DNA from: Planctomycetota bacterium
Lineage (GTDB): Bacteria; Planctomycetota; Phycisphaerae; Phycisphaerales; UBA1924
Reading direction: 5' to 3'
DNA length: 17,044 nt
NCBI GenBank assembly: GCA_023412695.1
Contig: JAEYNG010000247.1
Coordinates: 1 to 17,044, forward strand
In this document: in pieces, positions 6,529 through 13,658 of the stretch
Numbering within the stretch: the stretch's first letter is position 1
Layout of the letters: every line of letters starts with the position of its first letter
Translations under genes and position numbers: made by a program
The notes under the pieces: generated by a model
Database searches by the model: none
What the model was told of the DNA's origin: nothing
Seen by the model: the letters and a program-made list of their open reading frames with translations, nothing else

Positions 6529-7046
6529 ACGCGGGCGACGCGATCGAGGTGCGTCCGAAGACCGAGGTGGACGACGCGTTCGTCCGCGCAGAGCTAGTGC
6601 GGCACTGGTGCAGCACGACGATCTGGTCGGTCGATCGCGAGTACGACGCGGCGAACCTGCCCGCGTTCATCGCGTGGGTCGGCGGGGAGCGGGTCGGGCA
6701 CATCACGCTGGCGTTCGACCCTGGGGAGTGTGAGGTCGTAACACTGAGCGCGACGGTCGAGGGGCGGGGCGTCGCGACACGGCTGCTCGAGGCCGCGGCG
6801 ACGGCGGCGAGGGATCGCGGCGCACGGCGGCTGCGGCTGACGACCTCCAACGACAATCTGCGGGCACTGGCGCTCTATCAGAAGCGCGGATGGCGGATCA
6901 TCGCGGCGCACCCGGGGATGATCGACCGGTACCGCGAGCGCGTCCCGGCGATCCCGGTGACCGGATTGAACGGCATCCCGCTGCACGACGAGATCGAACT
7001 GGAGTTGCGGCTTGACGCGAATCAGGGTGTTAGACTCGCACCGTGA
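6525..7046 (+). CDS. GNAT-family N-acetyltransferase
   Basis: The 173-residue protein has a single GNAT fold. The acetyl-CoA pyrophosphate loop VEGRGVATRLL lies at about 78-88, preceded by the strand EVVTLSAT, and the family's terminal NDNLRALALYQKRGW motif covers 109-123. The acceptor cannot be predicted. Start GTG 6525 overlaps the stop of the lipoprotein gene (GTGA), and its own TGA overlaps the GTG of the ACMSD gene in the same way, so the three are probably translationally coupled. The position next to ACMSD invites the guess that it acetylates a small pathway amine such as kynurenine or 3-hydroxyanthranilate, but nothing in the sequence shows this. Confidence 0.85.
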   Translation: MNAGDAIEVRPKTEVDDAFVRAELVRHWCSTTIWSVDREYDAANLPAFIAWVGGERVGHITLAFDPGECEVVTLSATVEGRGVATRLLEAAATAARDRGARRLRLTTSNDNLRALALYQKRGWRIIAAHPGMIDRYRERVPAIPVTGLNGIPLHDEIELELRLDANQGVRLAP

Positions 7047-8206
7047 AGATCGACCTGCACACCCACATCCTGCCCGAGAAATGGCCCGACTGGACCAGGA
7101 AATCCGGGTACGCGGGCTGGATTGCGCTCGATCATCACGGCGGCGCGGGGGTGGGCTGCGCGCGGATGTGCCAGACGTGCAGCGTCGACGGCAGCAAACC
7201 GCCGCGGTTCTTCCGTGAGGTGCAGGCCAACTGCTGGGACCCGGCGGCGCGGCTGGCGGACATGGACCGTGCAGGCGTGACGATGCAGGTGCTGAGCACC
7301 GTGCCGGTGATGTTCTCGTACTGGGCGCGGCCGCGGGACGCGATGGACCTGGCTCGTCTGCTCAACGACCATATCGCCGGGATCGTGCGCGAGGCCCCGC
7401 GTGGGGAGCAGAGCCTGCGTCGGTTTGAGGGCCTCGGCACTGTGCCGATGCAGGATGTCGAGGGGGCGATCCGCGAACTGGAACGGTGCGTGACGCCGGT
7501 AGATCGCGGCGGGCAGGGGCTTCGCGGCGTGCAGATCGGGACGAACGTCAACGGCGTGAACCTCGGCGAGCCCGCGCTGCTGCCGTTCTTCGAGGCTGCG
7601 CAGCGGCTCGACGCCGCGATCTTCGTGCATCCGTGGGACATGCTCGGCGCGACGTTCTGCCAGGGCGGGCGGATGCCGACGGACGACGGCCCGCCGCCCG
7701 TGCCACCGAAAGCGCACCCGCGTTACGCGAAATACTGGATGGCGTGGCTGGTCGGGATGCCCGCGGAGACGGGCATGGCGGTGGCGTCGGTGCTGTTCTC
7801 GGGGCTTTTGGAGAAGCTGCCGCGATTGCGGATGTGCTTCGCCCACGGGGGCGGGAGCTTTCCCGGCACAATCGGTCGGCTGGAGCACGGCTTCGCCGCG
7901 CGGCCGGACCTGTGCGAGGTCGATACGAAGACCAATCCGCGCCAACACGTGATGCGGCTGACCGATCCGGAGCGTGGCCTGATGCGGCCGGCGAGCTTCT
8001 ATGTCGACTCACTCGTGCACGACGCGGGCACGCTCGGCGTCATCACGGGGCTGCTCGGGGCCGAGCGGGTGGCGCTCGGGAGCGATTACCCGTTCCCGCT
8101 CGGTGAGGAACGCGCCGGCGAGTTGATCGAATCGATCCGTGGGATCCCGGATGTGATCCGGGAGCAGTTGCTGTGGAAGACCGCGGCGGAGTTTCTGCGG
8201 TTGTGA
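7043..8206 (+). CDS. ACMSD: aminocarboxymuconate-semialdehyde decarboxylase (ACMSD), animal-like
   Basis: ACMSD removes CO2 from 2-amino-3-carboxymuconate semialdehyde and so steers it away from spontaneous closure to quinolinate. This amidohydrolase-fold protein shares long motifs with the human enzyme as I recall it: MKIDLHTHILPEKWPDW, LSTVPVMFSYWA, GLGTVPMQ, GVQIGTNVN, FVHPWDM, AKYWMAWLVGMPAET, FAHGGGSFP and GSDYPFPLGE. Likely zinc ligands are H6, H8, H196 and D348, with H268 as catalytic base. At 387 residues it is about 50 longer than human ACMSD (336). The extra length is in three insertions: about 34-53 (holding C39, C43 and C46 as CxxxCxxC), about 201-226 (a Pro-rich loop with C206), and about 301-315. 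Start GTG 7043 overlaps the upstream stop by 4 bases. A TAGACT hexamer 6 bases before the GTG could be a weak internal -10. Confidence 0.95.
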   Translation: MKIDLHTHILPEKWPDWTRKSGYAGWIALDHHGGAGVGCARMCQTCSVDGSKPPRFFREVQANCWDPAARLADMDRAGVTMQVLSTVPVMFSYWARPRDAMDLARLLNDHIAGIVREAPRGEQSLRRFEGLGTVPMQDVEGAIRELERCVTPVDRGGQGLRGVQIGTNVNGVNLGEPALLPFFEAAQRLDAAIFVHPWDMLGATFCQGGRMPTDDGPPPVPPKAHPRYAKYWMAWLVGMPAETGMAVASVLFSGLLEKLPRLRMCFAHGGGSFPGTIGRLEHGFAARPDLCEVDTKTNPRQHVMRLTDPERGLMRPASFYVDSLVHDAGTLGVITGLLGAERVALGSDYPFPLGEERAGELIESIRGIPDVIREQLLWKTAAEFLRL

Positions 8207-8240
8207 CGCGGCGTAGCGGCTTTGGCAATGGGAGTTCAAA

Positions 8241-9632
8241 ATGATCCAGCTTCTCGTGGCGTTGTTCATGCTCGGAGTGGGTGTGATTTCGCCCGCCCAA
8301 AGCCCAACGAACGAGTGTTTGCTTCAGCCGGTCACCCAGGCGGAGATAGACGGCTGGCTTCCGGAGCTCACTGCGTCATTGGAGAAGTCGACAGGGCGTT
8401 CCTTCGCGGCGCCGCCCCGAGTCAAAGTAGTCGCGATAGAAGGCCTTGCCGACGCTCTTCAGCCGGCCATTCTCGCGCGACGCAGACAAACCCTGCGAAA
8501 CGTCGATGACATCGAGAATGTCCGTGAATCTATCCGACTGGCGAAGTCGCGTGCATCAAAGCGGTTCTCGCACTATGTTCGTCAGGACAGGACAATCTAC
8601 ATCGTTGCCGATGGCGCCGCCCGAGTGCCGGGTCTTGCATCCCTGAAAGCGGAAGAGCGTACTCCGGTATTCAAGCTCTGCGTCGTATACGAGATGGCCG
8701 CTGCTCTGCTTCATCAGGAAAAAGTGGAGTCGGAAGAGGACATCAAGCCAGAAGACTTCGAGCGCGCCGTGGCCGTTTCCGCCGTATCTACAGGCGCCAT
8801 GCTCTTCATGACGAGGCGTGCATCGGCGGATCTTGGCATAGCGGCGGCAATGGAGCAGTTCGATCGTTACAGGAAGTTTGAACTGCCACAGGAGAGTGAG
8901 GCGAAGCCACTCCAAGACCTGTTCATCAAGGGCGAGGAGTTCATCAATCATCATTTCAAAGCCGGCGGAGCCGAGGGTGTCTGGGCGGTCCTTCATCATC
9001 TTCCGAGGACGGAGCGAGAGATCAGGCAGCCTGGCTGGAAACCGGCCGGCGGAGATCAGAAGCTGCCCGACTTCAAGCCCGCGGCCGATCGGGTGCAGGC
9101 GCTCTTTCAGGCGCCTTGGGACAGCTTTCAAGTTGAGGTGTCGGAGACTCTCATCGGGAGCTTCTTGACGGGGATGGAGCCCGAGGACAGCGAGGCCTTG
9201 CTGAAAAGTGGGGTGGGTGGCCGCCTGGTGATGGGTCGGTTGGATCAGCCACGCCAGATGCTGGCGTGCGCATTCGTGCATGTCGGTGACCGTACCAAGA
9301 TCAAGAGCTATATTGATTCGATTCGAACGCGGACAGAAGCGAAGCTGACGCGAATGAAGTCTCTAGGAGGGACTTGTACAGATGTGACGGTTGAACAGCT
9401 TGGCGAGGTAGTCGGTGACCATTGCCTCCGCGTTCGATTTGATGCGGCTTTGGGGGGTCAGAAAGTTCAAGAAGAGACACTGGTTGTCGCTCGAGGTCAG
9501 ACGATCATCGAGGTGAACGCCATTGCGCCTTCGGTCGATCGTCAGCAGGTGCTCGATGTGCTTCGTGCGGCGCTGAACGAAGAGCCCAAAGCCCCCGCAG
9601 GCGACAAAGAGGCGAAACCCGGAACGCCCTGA
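8241..9632 (+). CDS. secreted protein, possible metallopeptidase homologue lacking metal ligands
   Basis: A 463-residue protein of no recognised function. Residues 1-19 look like a signal peptide with a hydrophobic core and cleavage after SPA, though the n-region lacks basic residues. Three segments resemble, in order, landmarks of a putative metallopeptidase family that I recall from bacterial genomes. YEMAAALLHQ (150-159) lies where HELTHALQDQ would be, ERAVAVSAVSTGAMLFMTRR (174-193) where the ARRALVEGEA-type helix is, and FIKGEEFINHHFKAGG through PRTEREIRQPGW (228-266) resembles the YxxGxxFV...PPxSTEQILHP block. Both metal-binding His are replaced (Y150, A154) while E151 remains. The C-terminal half (about 290-445) is a second beta-rich region I do not recognise. 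GGAG at 8231-8234 supports ATG 8241. Third positions are visibly less GC-rich than in its neighbours. It interrupts the kynurenine genes. The CDS is secure; the family link is inference. Confidence 0.85.
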   Translation: MIQLLVALFMLGVGVISPAQSPTNECLLQPVTQAEIDGWLPELTASLEKSTGRSFAAPPRVKVVAIEGLADALQPAILARRRQTLRNVDDIENVRESIRLAKSRASKRFSHYVRQDRTIYIVADGAARVPGLASLKAEERTPVFKLCVVYEMAAALLHQEKVESEEDIKPEDFERAVAVSAVSTGAMLFMTRRASADLGIAAAMEQFDRYRKFELPQESEAKPLQDLFIKGEEFINHHFKAGGAEGVWAVLHHLPRTEREIRQPGWKPAGGDQKLPDFKPAADRVQALFQAPWDSFQVEVSETLIGSFLTGMEPEDSEALLKSGVGGRLVMGRLDQPRQMLACAFVHVGDRTKIKSYIDSIRTRTEAKLTRMKSLGGTCTDVTVEQLGEVVGDHCLRVRFDAALGGQKVQEETLVVARGQTIIEVNAIAPSVDRQQVLDVLRAALNEEPKAPAGDKEAKPGTP

Positions 9633-9648
9633 TCCACTGCGGATCAGG
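9628..9648 (+). terminator. terminator-like hairpin overlapping the stop of the secreted-protein gene
   Basis: CCTGATCC (9628-9635) and GGATCAGG (9641-9648) form a perfect 8-base-pair stem with a 5-base loop. The stem contains the TGA stop at 9630-9632. No T-run follows, so it is not a classic intrinsic terminator; it could be an attenuator, an mRNA-end stabiliser or a dyad binding site before kynU. Confidence 0.35.
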
Positions 9649-9667
9649 CTCGCGCCAACAATGGCCC

Positions 9668-11023
9668 ATGCCCGACGCGTTCCGATCTGACGAGGCCTTC
9701 GCCCACGAGCTTGACGAGCAGGACCCGCTCCGCGGGTTCCGCGCCGAGTTTCATCTCCCGCGCGCGGGCGATCTGCGGCGCGCAACCGCCACTGCTGCTG
9801 CGGCGAGCCCGCTCGCCGTTGCCGACGACCAGCCCGCGGTCTACCTCACCGGCAACTCGCTGGGTCTGCAGCCGCGGGCGACGTACGAGGCGCTGATCGG
9901 CGAGCTTGATGACTGGGCACGGCTCGGCGTCGAGGGGCACTTTCACGCGCGGCACCCGTGGTACCCGGCGCACGAAGAACTCCGCGGCCCGCTGTCGCGC
10001 CTCGTCGGCGCGAAGGAGACCGAGGTCGTCGCGATGAACTCGCTGACCACGAACCTCCACCTGCTCATGGTGTCGTTCTATCGCCCGACGCGCGAGCGGT
10101 ACCGCATCATCATGGAGGACTCGGCGTTCCCGTCCGACTCCTATGCCATCCAGACGCAGGCGCAGTTCCACGCACGCGCGGTGGGGTTCGATCCGCGCGA
10201 TGCCGTTGTCCGCCTCTCGGCGAGCGATGCTCGCACCGGCGTCTTCATGACCGACGAGATTCTTGAGGCGATCGGCCGGCATGCGGGCTCGGCGGCGTTG
10301 CTGCTCATGGGTGGTGTGAACTATCGAACCGGCCAGGTGTTCGACATGGCCCGCATCACCGCGCACGCGCGCTCCCGCGGCATCGTCGTCGGGTGGGACC
10401 TTGCCCACGCCGCGGGCAACATCCCGCTCTCGCTGCACGACTGGAACGCGGACTTCGCCGCGTGGTGCTCGTACAAGTATCTCAACTCCGGCCCGGGCTC
10501 GGTCGCCGGCGCGTTCGTGCACGAGCGGCACCTGGGCAACGCCGACCTGCCGCGGTTTGCCGGTTGGTGGGGCAATGACCCGTCCACACGCTTCAAGATG
10601 GGCCCGGAGTTCGTGCCCGTCGCGCGTGCCGACGCGTGGAGCCTCTCGAACCCGCCGATCCTCTCGCTCGCCGCGGTGCGTGCGTCCCTCGGCGTGTTCG
10701 ACCGCGCGACGATCGGCGCGCTGCGCGAGAAATCGATCAAGCTCACCGGCTACCTCGAACGGCTGCTGTCGCTCCCGGCGTCGCCGGACAGGCCCGCGCC
10801 GGTCGAGGTTCTGACGCCGAAAGACCCCGCCGCCCGCGGTTGCCAGCTCTCGATCCGCGTCCCCGGTCGCGGCCGCGAGGTACTGGCGCAGTTGCTCGCC
10901 ATGGGCATCGTGTGCGATTTCCGCGAGCCCGACGTCGTCCGCGCCGCGCCCGTGCCACTCTACAACTCCTACGTCGACGCTTGGCGATTCGCGGCCATCC
11001 TGCGCGAACTCGCCGCACAGTAG
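9668..11023 (+). CDS. kynU: kynureninase
   Basis: This PLP enzyme cleaves kynurenine or 3-hydroxykynurenine to anthranilate or 3-hydroxyanthranilate plus alanine. The 451 residues are typical of the full-length enzyme. Visible motifs are VYLTGNSLGLQPR (58-70), the N-terminal active-site stretch HPWYP (96-100), FPSDSYAIQ (154-162), GWDLAHAAGNIPL (242-254, with D244 and H247 near the cofactor ring), and the cofactor lysine K270 in WCSYKYLNSGPGS. WWGNDPSTRFKM follows at about 299-310. Start ATG 9668 has no Shine-Dalgarno sequence, and it lies 20 bases after a hairpin, so independent initiation is possible. With KMO encoded downstream, the relevant substrate is probably 3-hydroxykynurenine, feeding the dioxygenases at the start of the cluster. 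Confidence 0.95.
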   Translation: MPDAFRSDEAFAHELDEQDPLRGFRAEFHLPRAGDLRRATATAAAASPLAVADDQPAVYLTGNSLGLQPRATYEALIGELDDWARLGVEGHFHARHPWYPAHEELRGPLSRLVGAKETEVVAMNSLTTNLHLLMVSFYRPTRERYRIIMEDSAFPSDSYAIQTQAQFHARAVGFDPRDAVVRLSASDARTGVFMTDEILEAIGRHAGSAALLLMGGVNYRTGQVFDMARITAHARSRGIVVGWDLAHAAGNIPLSLHDWNADFAAWCSYKYLNSGPGSVAGAFVHERHLGNADLPRFAGWWGNDPSTRFKMGPEFVPVARADAWSLSNPPILSLAAVRASLGVFDRATIGALREKSIKLTGYLERLLSLPASPDRPAPVEVLTPKDPAARGCQLSIRVPGRGREVLAQLLAMGIVCDFREPDVVRAAPVPLYNSYVDAWRFAAILRELAAQ

Positions 11024-11089
11024 TCCCCCTTCACCGAGTTTTCGCCGCCGAACCGTCGTGGCTGATCCCGACACCACAGGAGCCCGAGC

Positions 11090-12043
11090 ATGAGCTTCGA
11101 CCTCTTCTTCTACACCGCTCCGGGCGCAGCAACACGTTTGACCAGCGCGGCGACCGGCGAGGCGGTCGCAGCCGTCCTCGGCAGGGACGCAACGCCGACA
11201 CAGACCGCCAGCGGCACCGAGTGGGCCTGCACGGGCGCCGACACCGGCGTCACGTTCACACTCCGCCATCGCGATCCGGCGACGAGCGAGCTGCCCGCGG
11301 CGATCGTTTCCAGCGATTCCGCCGGCGCGCCCTTCAGCGGCTTCTCCGTCGAGGTCGCGTACGTCCGGCCAAAGTTCTTCGGGATCGAGGCCCTCGCCAG
11401 CGCGGGCGCGATCGCCGGCCGCCTCGGCCTGCTCATGCCCGACCCGCTCTCGCCGCCGAAGTCCGGCCAGCCGGTGAACGTGGTGAAGACCGAGCCCGCG
11501 GCGATGAACCAGATTATCGAGCATTGGATGGCCGGCAACCGATTTGCCATCGCCTCGACGCAGAAGCTCACCGGCAAGCGCCCGCCGTACCTCGAGTCCG
11601 AACGCTCGATGCACTGGTGGCGCTTCCAGCGCATGCGCCAATCGCTTCAGAAAGCGATGGGTCAAAACGCCATTGTTTCGCAGGCCCGCGTCATCCGCGT
11701 GGTCAGCACGGGCGAACTCGTGCTCATGGCCGACTGGGCCAACGGCTTCCCCGCCGTCTTCCCGCAGGTCGAGGTCTTCCTGATGATCGACGCCAAGAGC
11801 CTCGACGACCCCAACGCGAAGGTCGCGTGGACTCCTGCCGGCGAGGTCATCGATAAGCTCGGCGCGGCGTTCCGCCGGTTCGAGCAGCCGGGGTGCGATC
11901 TCATGGCCTGCGCCGGCATCCCGCCGAACAGCCCGCTCCGCGCCGCGTTCGACGCCCTGCCGCGATACCCCGTGCAGGGCATGATCGAGGACATCGGCCT
12001 CGCGTTCATCGACGAGCCGGAGCAGCCCGCCGCCACCGCCTGA
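11090..12043 (+). CDS. unrecognised cytoplasmic protein between kynU and kmo
   Basis: I do not recognise this 317-residue protein. It begins MSFDLFFYTAPG and has no signal peptide or membrane segment. An N-terminal alpha/beta region (about 1-100) is followed by a small Ala/Gly/Pro-rich linker (about 101-135). A central part (about 140-200) is rich in aromatic and basic residues, including HWMAGNRFAIASTQ and SMHWWRFQRMRQSLQKAM. The C-terminal region (about 205-310) contains ADWANGFPAVFPQVEVFLMID and two cysteines near 268-272 (CDLMAC). The ribosome binding site CAGGAG (11077-11082) lies 7 bases before ATG 11090. It starts 66 bases after kynU, and its stop at 12043 abuts the kmo ribosome binding site, so it is very likely cotranscribed with both. 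Codon use matches kynU and kmo. An accessory role in kynurenine metabolism is a guess from position only. Confidence 0.85.
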   Translation: MSFDLFFYTAPGAATRLTSAATGEAVAAVLGRDATPTQTASGTEWACTGADTGVTFTLRHRDPATSELPAAIVSSDSAGAPFSGFSVEVAYVRPKFFGIEALASAGAIAGRLGLLMPDPLSPPKSGQPVNVVKTEPAAMNQIIEHWMAGNRFAIASTQKLTGKRPPYLESERSMHWWRFQRMRQSLQKAMGQNAIVSQARVIRVVSTGELVLMADWANGFPAVFPQVEVFLMIDAKSLDDPNAKVAWTPAGEVIDKLGAAFRRFEQPGCDLMACAGIPPNSPLRAAFDALPRYPVQGMIEDIGLAFIDEPEQPAATA

Positions 12044-12049
12044 AGAGGA
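12044..12049 (+). promoter_or_regulatory. ribosome binding site that decides the TTG start of kmo
   Basis: AGAGGA begins immediately after the previous stop codon and lies about 8 bases before TTG 12058. The Rossmann motif begins a few residues later, which makes this TTG the natural start rather than any codon inside the upstream gene. Confidence 0.6.
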
Positions 12050-12057
12050 TTCTCGCC

Positions 12058-13581
12058 TTGGCCAAGCACGTTTTGATTGTCGGTGCAGGACTCGTCGGCT
12101 CGCTCGCCGCGGTGTACTTCGCCCGTCGCGGCTGGCACGTCAGCGTGTACGAGCGCCGCCCCGACCCGCGCGCCGCGGGCTATGTCGGCGGACGCTCGAT
12201 CAACCTCGCGCTCTCGGCCCGCGGCCTGTGGGGCCTCGCGGGCGTCGACCTCGACCGCGCCGTCCTCGAACGCGACGCGATCCCCATGCCCGGGCGCATG
12301 ATCCACCCCGCGCCCGATGCGCACGCCCCTGCGCCGCAGGGCACCGTCTTCCAGCCATATTCCAAGAACCCGACCGATGCGATCAACAGCGTCTCCCGCG
12401 GCGGGCTGAACCTCACGCTCCTGCACGCGGCCGCCGCCGCGCCGGGCGTCGAGCTCGTCTTCAACCGCCGCTGCATCGATGTCGACATCGACCGCTGCCG
12501 CGCGAGCTTCGTGGACGAGACCACCGCGGCCGCTGCGCCGACCGTCATAGAGGCGGACCTGATCTTCGGCGGCGACGGCGCGTTCTCCGCGGTCCGCGGC
12601 TCGATGCAGAAGACCGATCGCTTCGAGTACAGCCAGTCCTACCTCGCCCACGGGTACAAGGAACTGCACATCCCGCCCGCGTCAGACCTCGGCATCGCCG
12701 GTGTCGGCATCGGCCGGTGGGCGGGCGGCCAGTCGCAGCAAAGGGCGTCGGCCGCCTTCGCGCTCGAGCCGAACGCGCTGCACATCTGGCCGAGGGGCGG
12801 GTCGATGATGATCGCCCTGCCCAACCGCGACGGCTCGTTCACCTGCACGCTCTTCTGGCCGTTCACCGGCGAGCACTCGTTCGCAGCACTGGAGGGCGAG
12901 CTTGCCGCGCGCCGGCAGGGCGACCCGCACGCCGCGCCGACCGAAGCGGAACAGGCACGCGCTTTGGAGTTCTTCAAGCGTCAATACCCCGACGCCGTCC
13001 CGCTCATGCCGACGCTCGTGCGCGACTTCTTCACCAACCCGACGAGCTCGCTCGTCACCGTCCGCTGTGCGCCGTGGTTCCGAATGGCGCGCGACGGCAA
13101 GCGGGCCACCGTGCTCGCGGGCGACGCCGCCCACGCCATCGTGCCGTTCTACGGCCAAGGCATGAACGCCGGGTTCGAGGATGTGCGCGTGCTGGCCGAG
13201 TGCCTTGATCGCGGCCGCGGAGACCTCGCGAAGACGCTCGCCGAGTACCACGACCTCCGCAAGCCCAACGCCGACGCGATCGCCGACATGGCCATCGAGA
13301 ACTTTGTCGAGATGCGCGACAAGGTTGGGTCGCCCGCGTTTCGCTACCGCAAGCGCGTCGAGCAGACGCTGCACGACGCCTTCCCCGAGCGCGTCGCGCC
13401 CCAGTACAACCTCGTCAGCTTCTCGACCGTTCCTTACGCCGAGGCACGCCGGCGCGGGCGCGAGCTCGACGCCGTCCTCGACCGCGTCATCGAATCCCTC
13501 GGCCCCGACTCCCCCGGGCGCCTCGGCGAGGAGGCGTGGAAGCGGGAGATCGCCGCTCTGGCCGAGCCACTGCCGGCCTGA
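12058..13581 (+). CDS. kmo: kynurenine 3-monooxygenase
   Basis: KMO is an FAD, NADPH-dependent hydroxylase that turns kynurenine into 3-hydroxykynurenine. From TTG 12058 the protein has 507 residues, slightly longer than most bacterial forms. The FAD dinucleotide loop is VLIVGAGLVGS (5-15). SINLALSARG follows at about 46-55, then the GGDGAFSAVR segment (171-180), and the ribityl-binding motif LAGDAAHAIVPFYGQGMNAG (353-372) continuing into FED, which is diagnostic for KMO. The C-terminal part contains NFVEMRDKV (about 418-426) but no obvious membrane anchor like that of the mitochondrial enzyme. An in-frame opening extends far upstream within the preceding gene, but no family homology lies there. 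It is the last gene of the kynurenine cluster; the next gene starts 77 bases later. Confidence 0.94.
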   Translation: MAKHVLIVGAGLVGSLAAVYFARRGWHVSVYERRPDPRAAGYVGGRSINLALSARGLWGLAGVDLDRAVLERDAIPMPGRMIHPAPDAHAPAPQGTVFQPYSKNPTDAINSVSRGGLNLTLLHAAAAAPGVELVFNRRCIDVDIDRCRASFVDETTAAAAPTVIEADLIFGGDGAFSAVRGSMQKTDRFEYSQSYLAHGYKELHIPPASDLGIAGVGIGRWAGGQSQQRASAAFALEPNALHIWPRGGSMMIALPNRDGSFTCTLFWPFTGEHSFAALEGELAARRQGDPHAAPTEAEQARALEFFKRQYPDAVPLMPTLVRDFFTNPTSSLVTVRCAPWFRMARDGKRATVLAGDAAHAIVPFYGQGMNAGFEDVRVLAECLDRGRGDLAKTLAEYHDLRKPNADAIADMAIENFVEMRDKVGSPAFRYRKRVEQTLHDAFPERVAPQYNLVSFSTVPYAEARRRGRELDAVLDRVIESLGPDSPGRLGEEAWKREIAALAEPLPA

Positions 13582-13617
13582 ACCACCGGAAAGGGAACCC
13601 CGCCGCTCCGGCCGTGG

Positions 13618-13623
13618 TACATT
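13618..13623 (+). promoter_or_regulatory. possible extended -10 for the zinc-ribbon genes
   Basis: TACATT preceded by TGG (an extended -10 look) lies in the 77-base gap after kmo, 35 bases before ATG 13659. I see no -35 box at the right spacing. It would separate the membrane-protein trio from the kynurenine transcript. Weak evidence. Confidence 0.25.
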
Positions 13624-13658
13624 CCCCAGCGGAGCTTCCTCCGTCCTCTGGGCCACCC

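Noticed and set aside
9657..9662. AACAAT as a -10 box giving a leaderless kynU transcript.
   Set aside because: It lacks the key first T and has no -35 box; too weak to call.
9644..11665. Minus-strand open frame of 673 codons opposite kynU and the next gene.
   Set aside because: It is antisense to a clear kynureninase, has Arg/Ala/Gly-rich composition without any domain, and is explained by high-GC codon bias.
11893..12057. N-terminal extension of kmo into the upstream gene.
   Set aside because: The extension is low-complexity, lies inside the upstream coding region, and the FAD motif and ribosome binding site fit the TTG at 12058.
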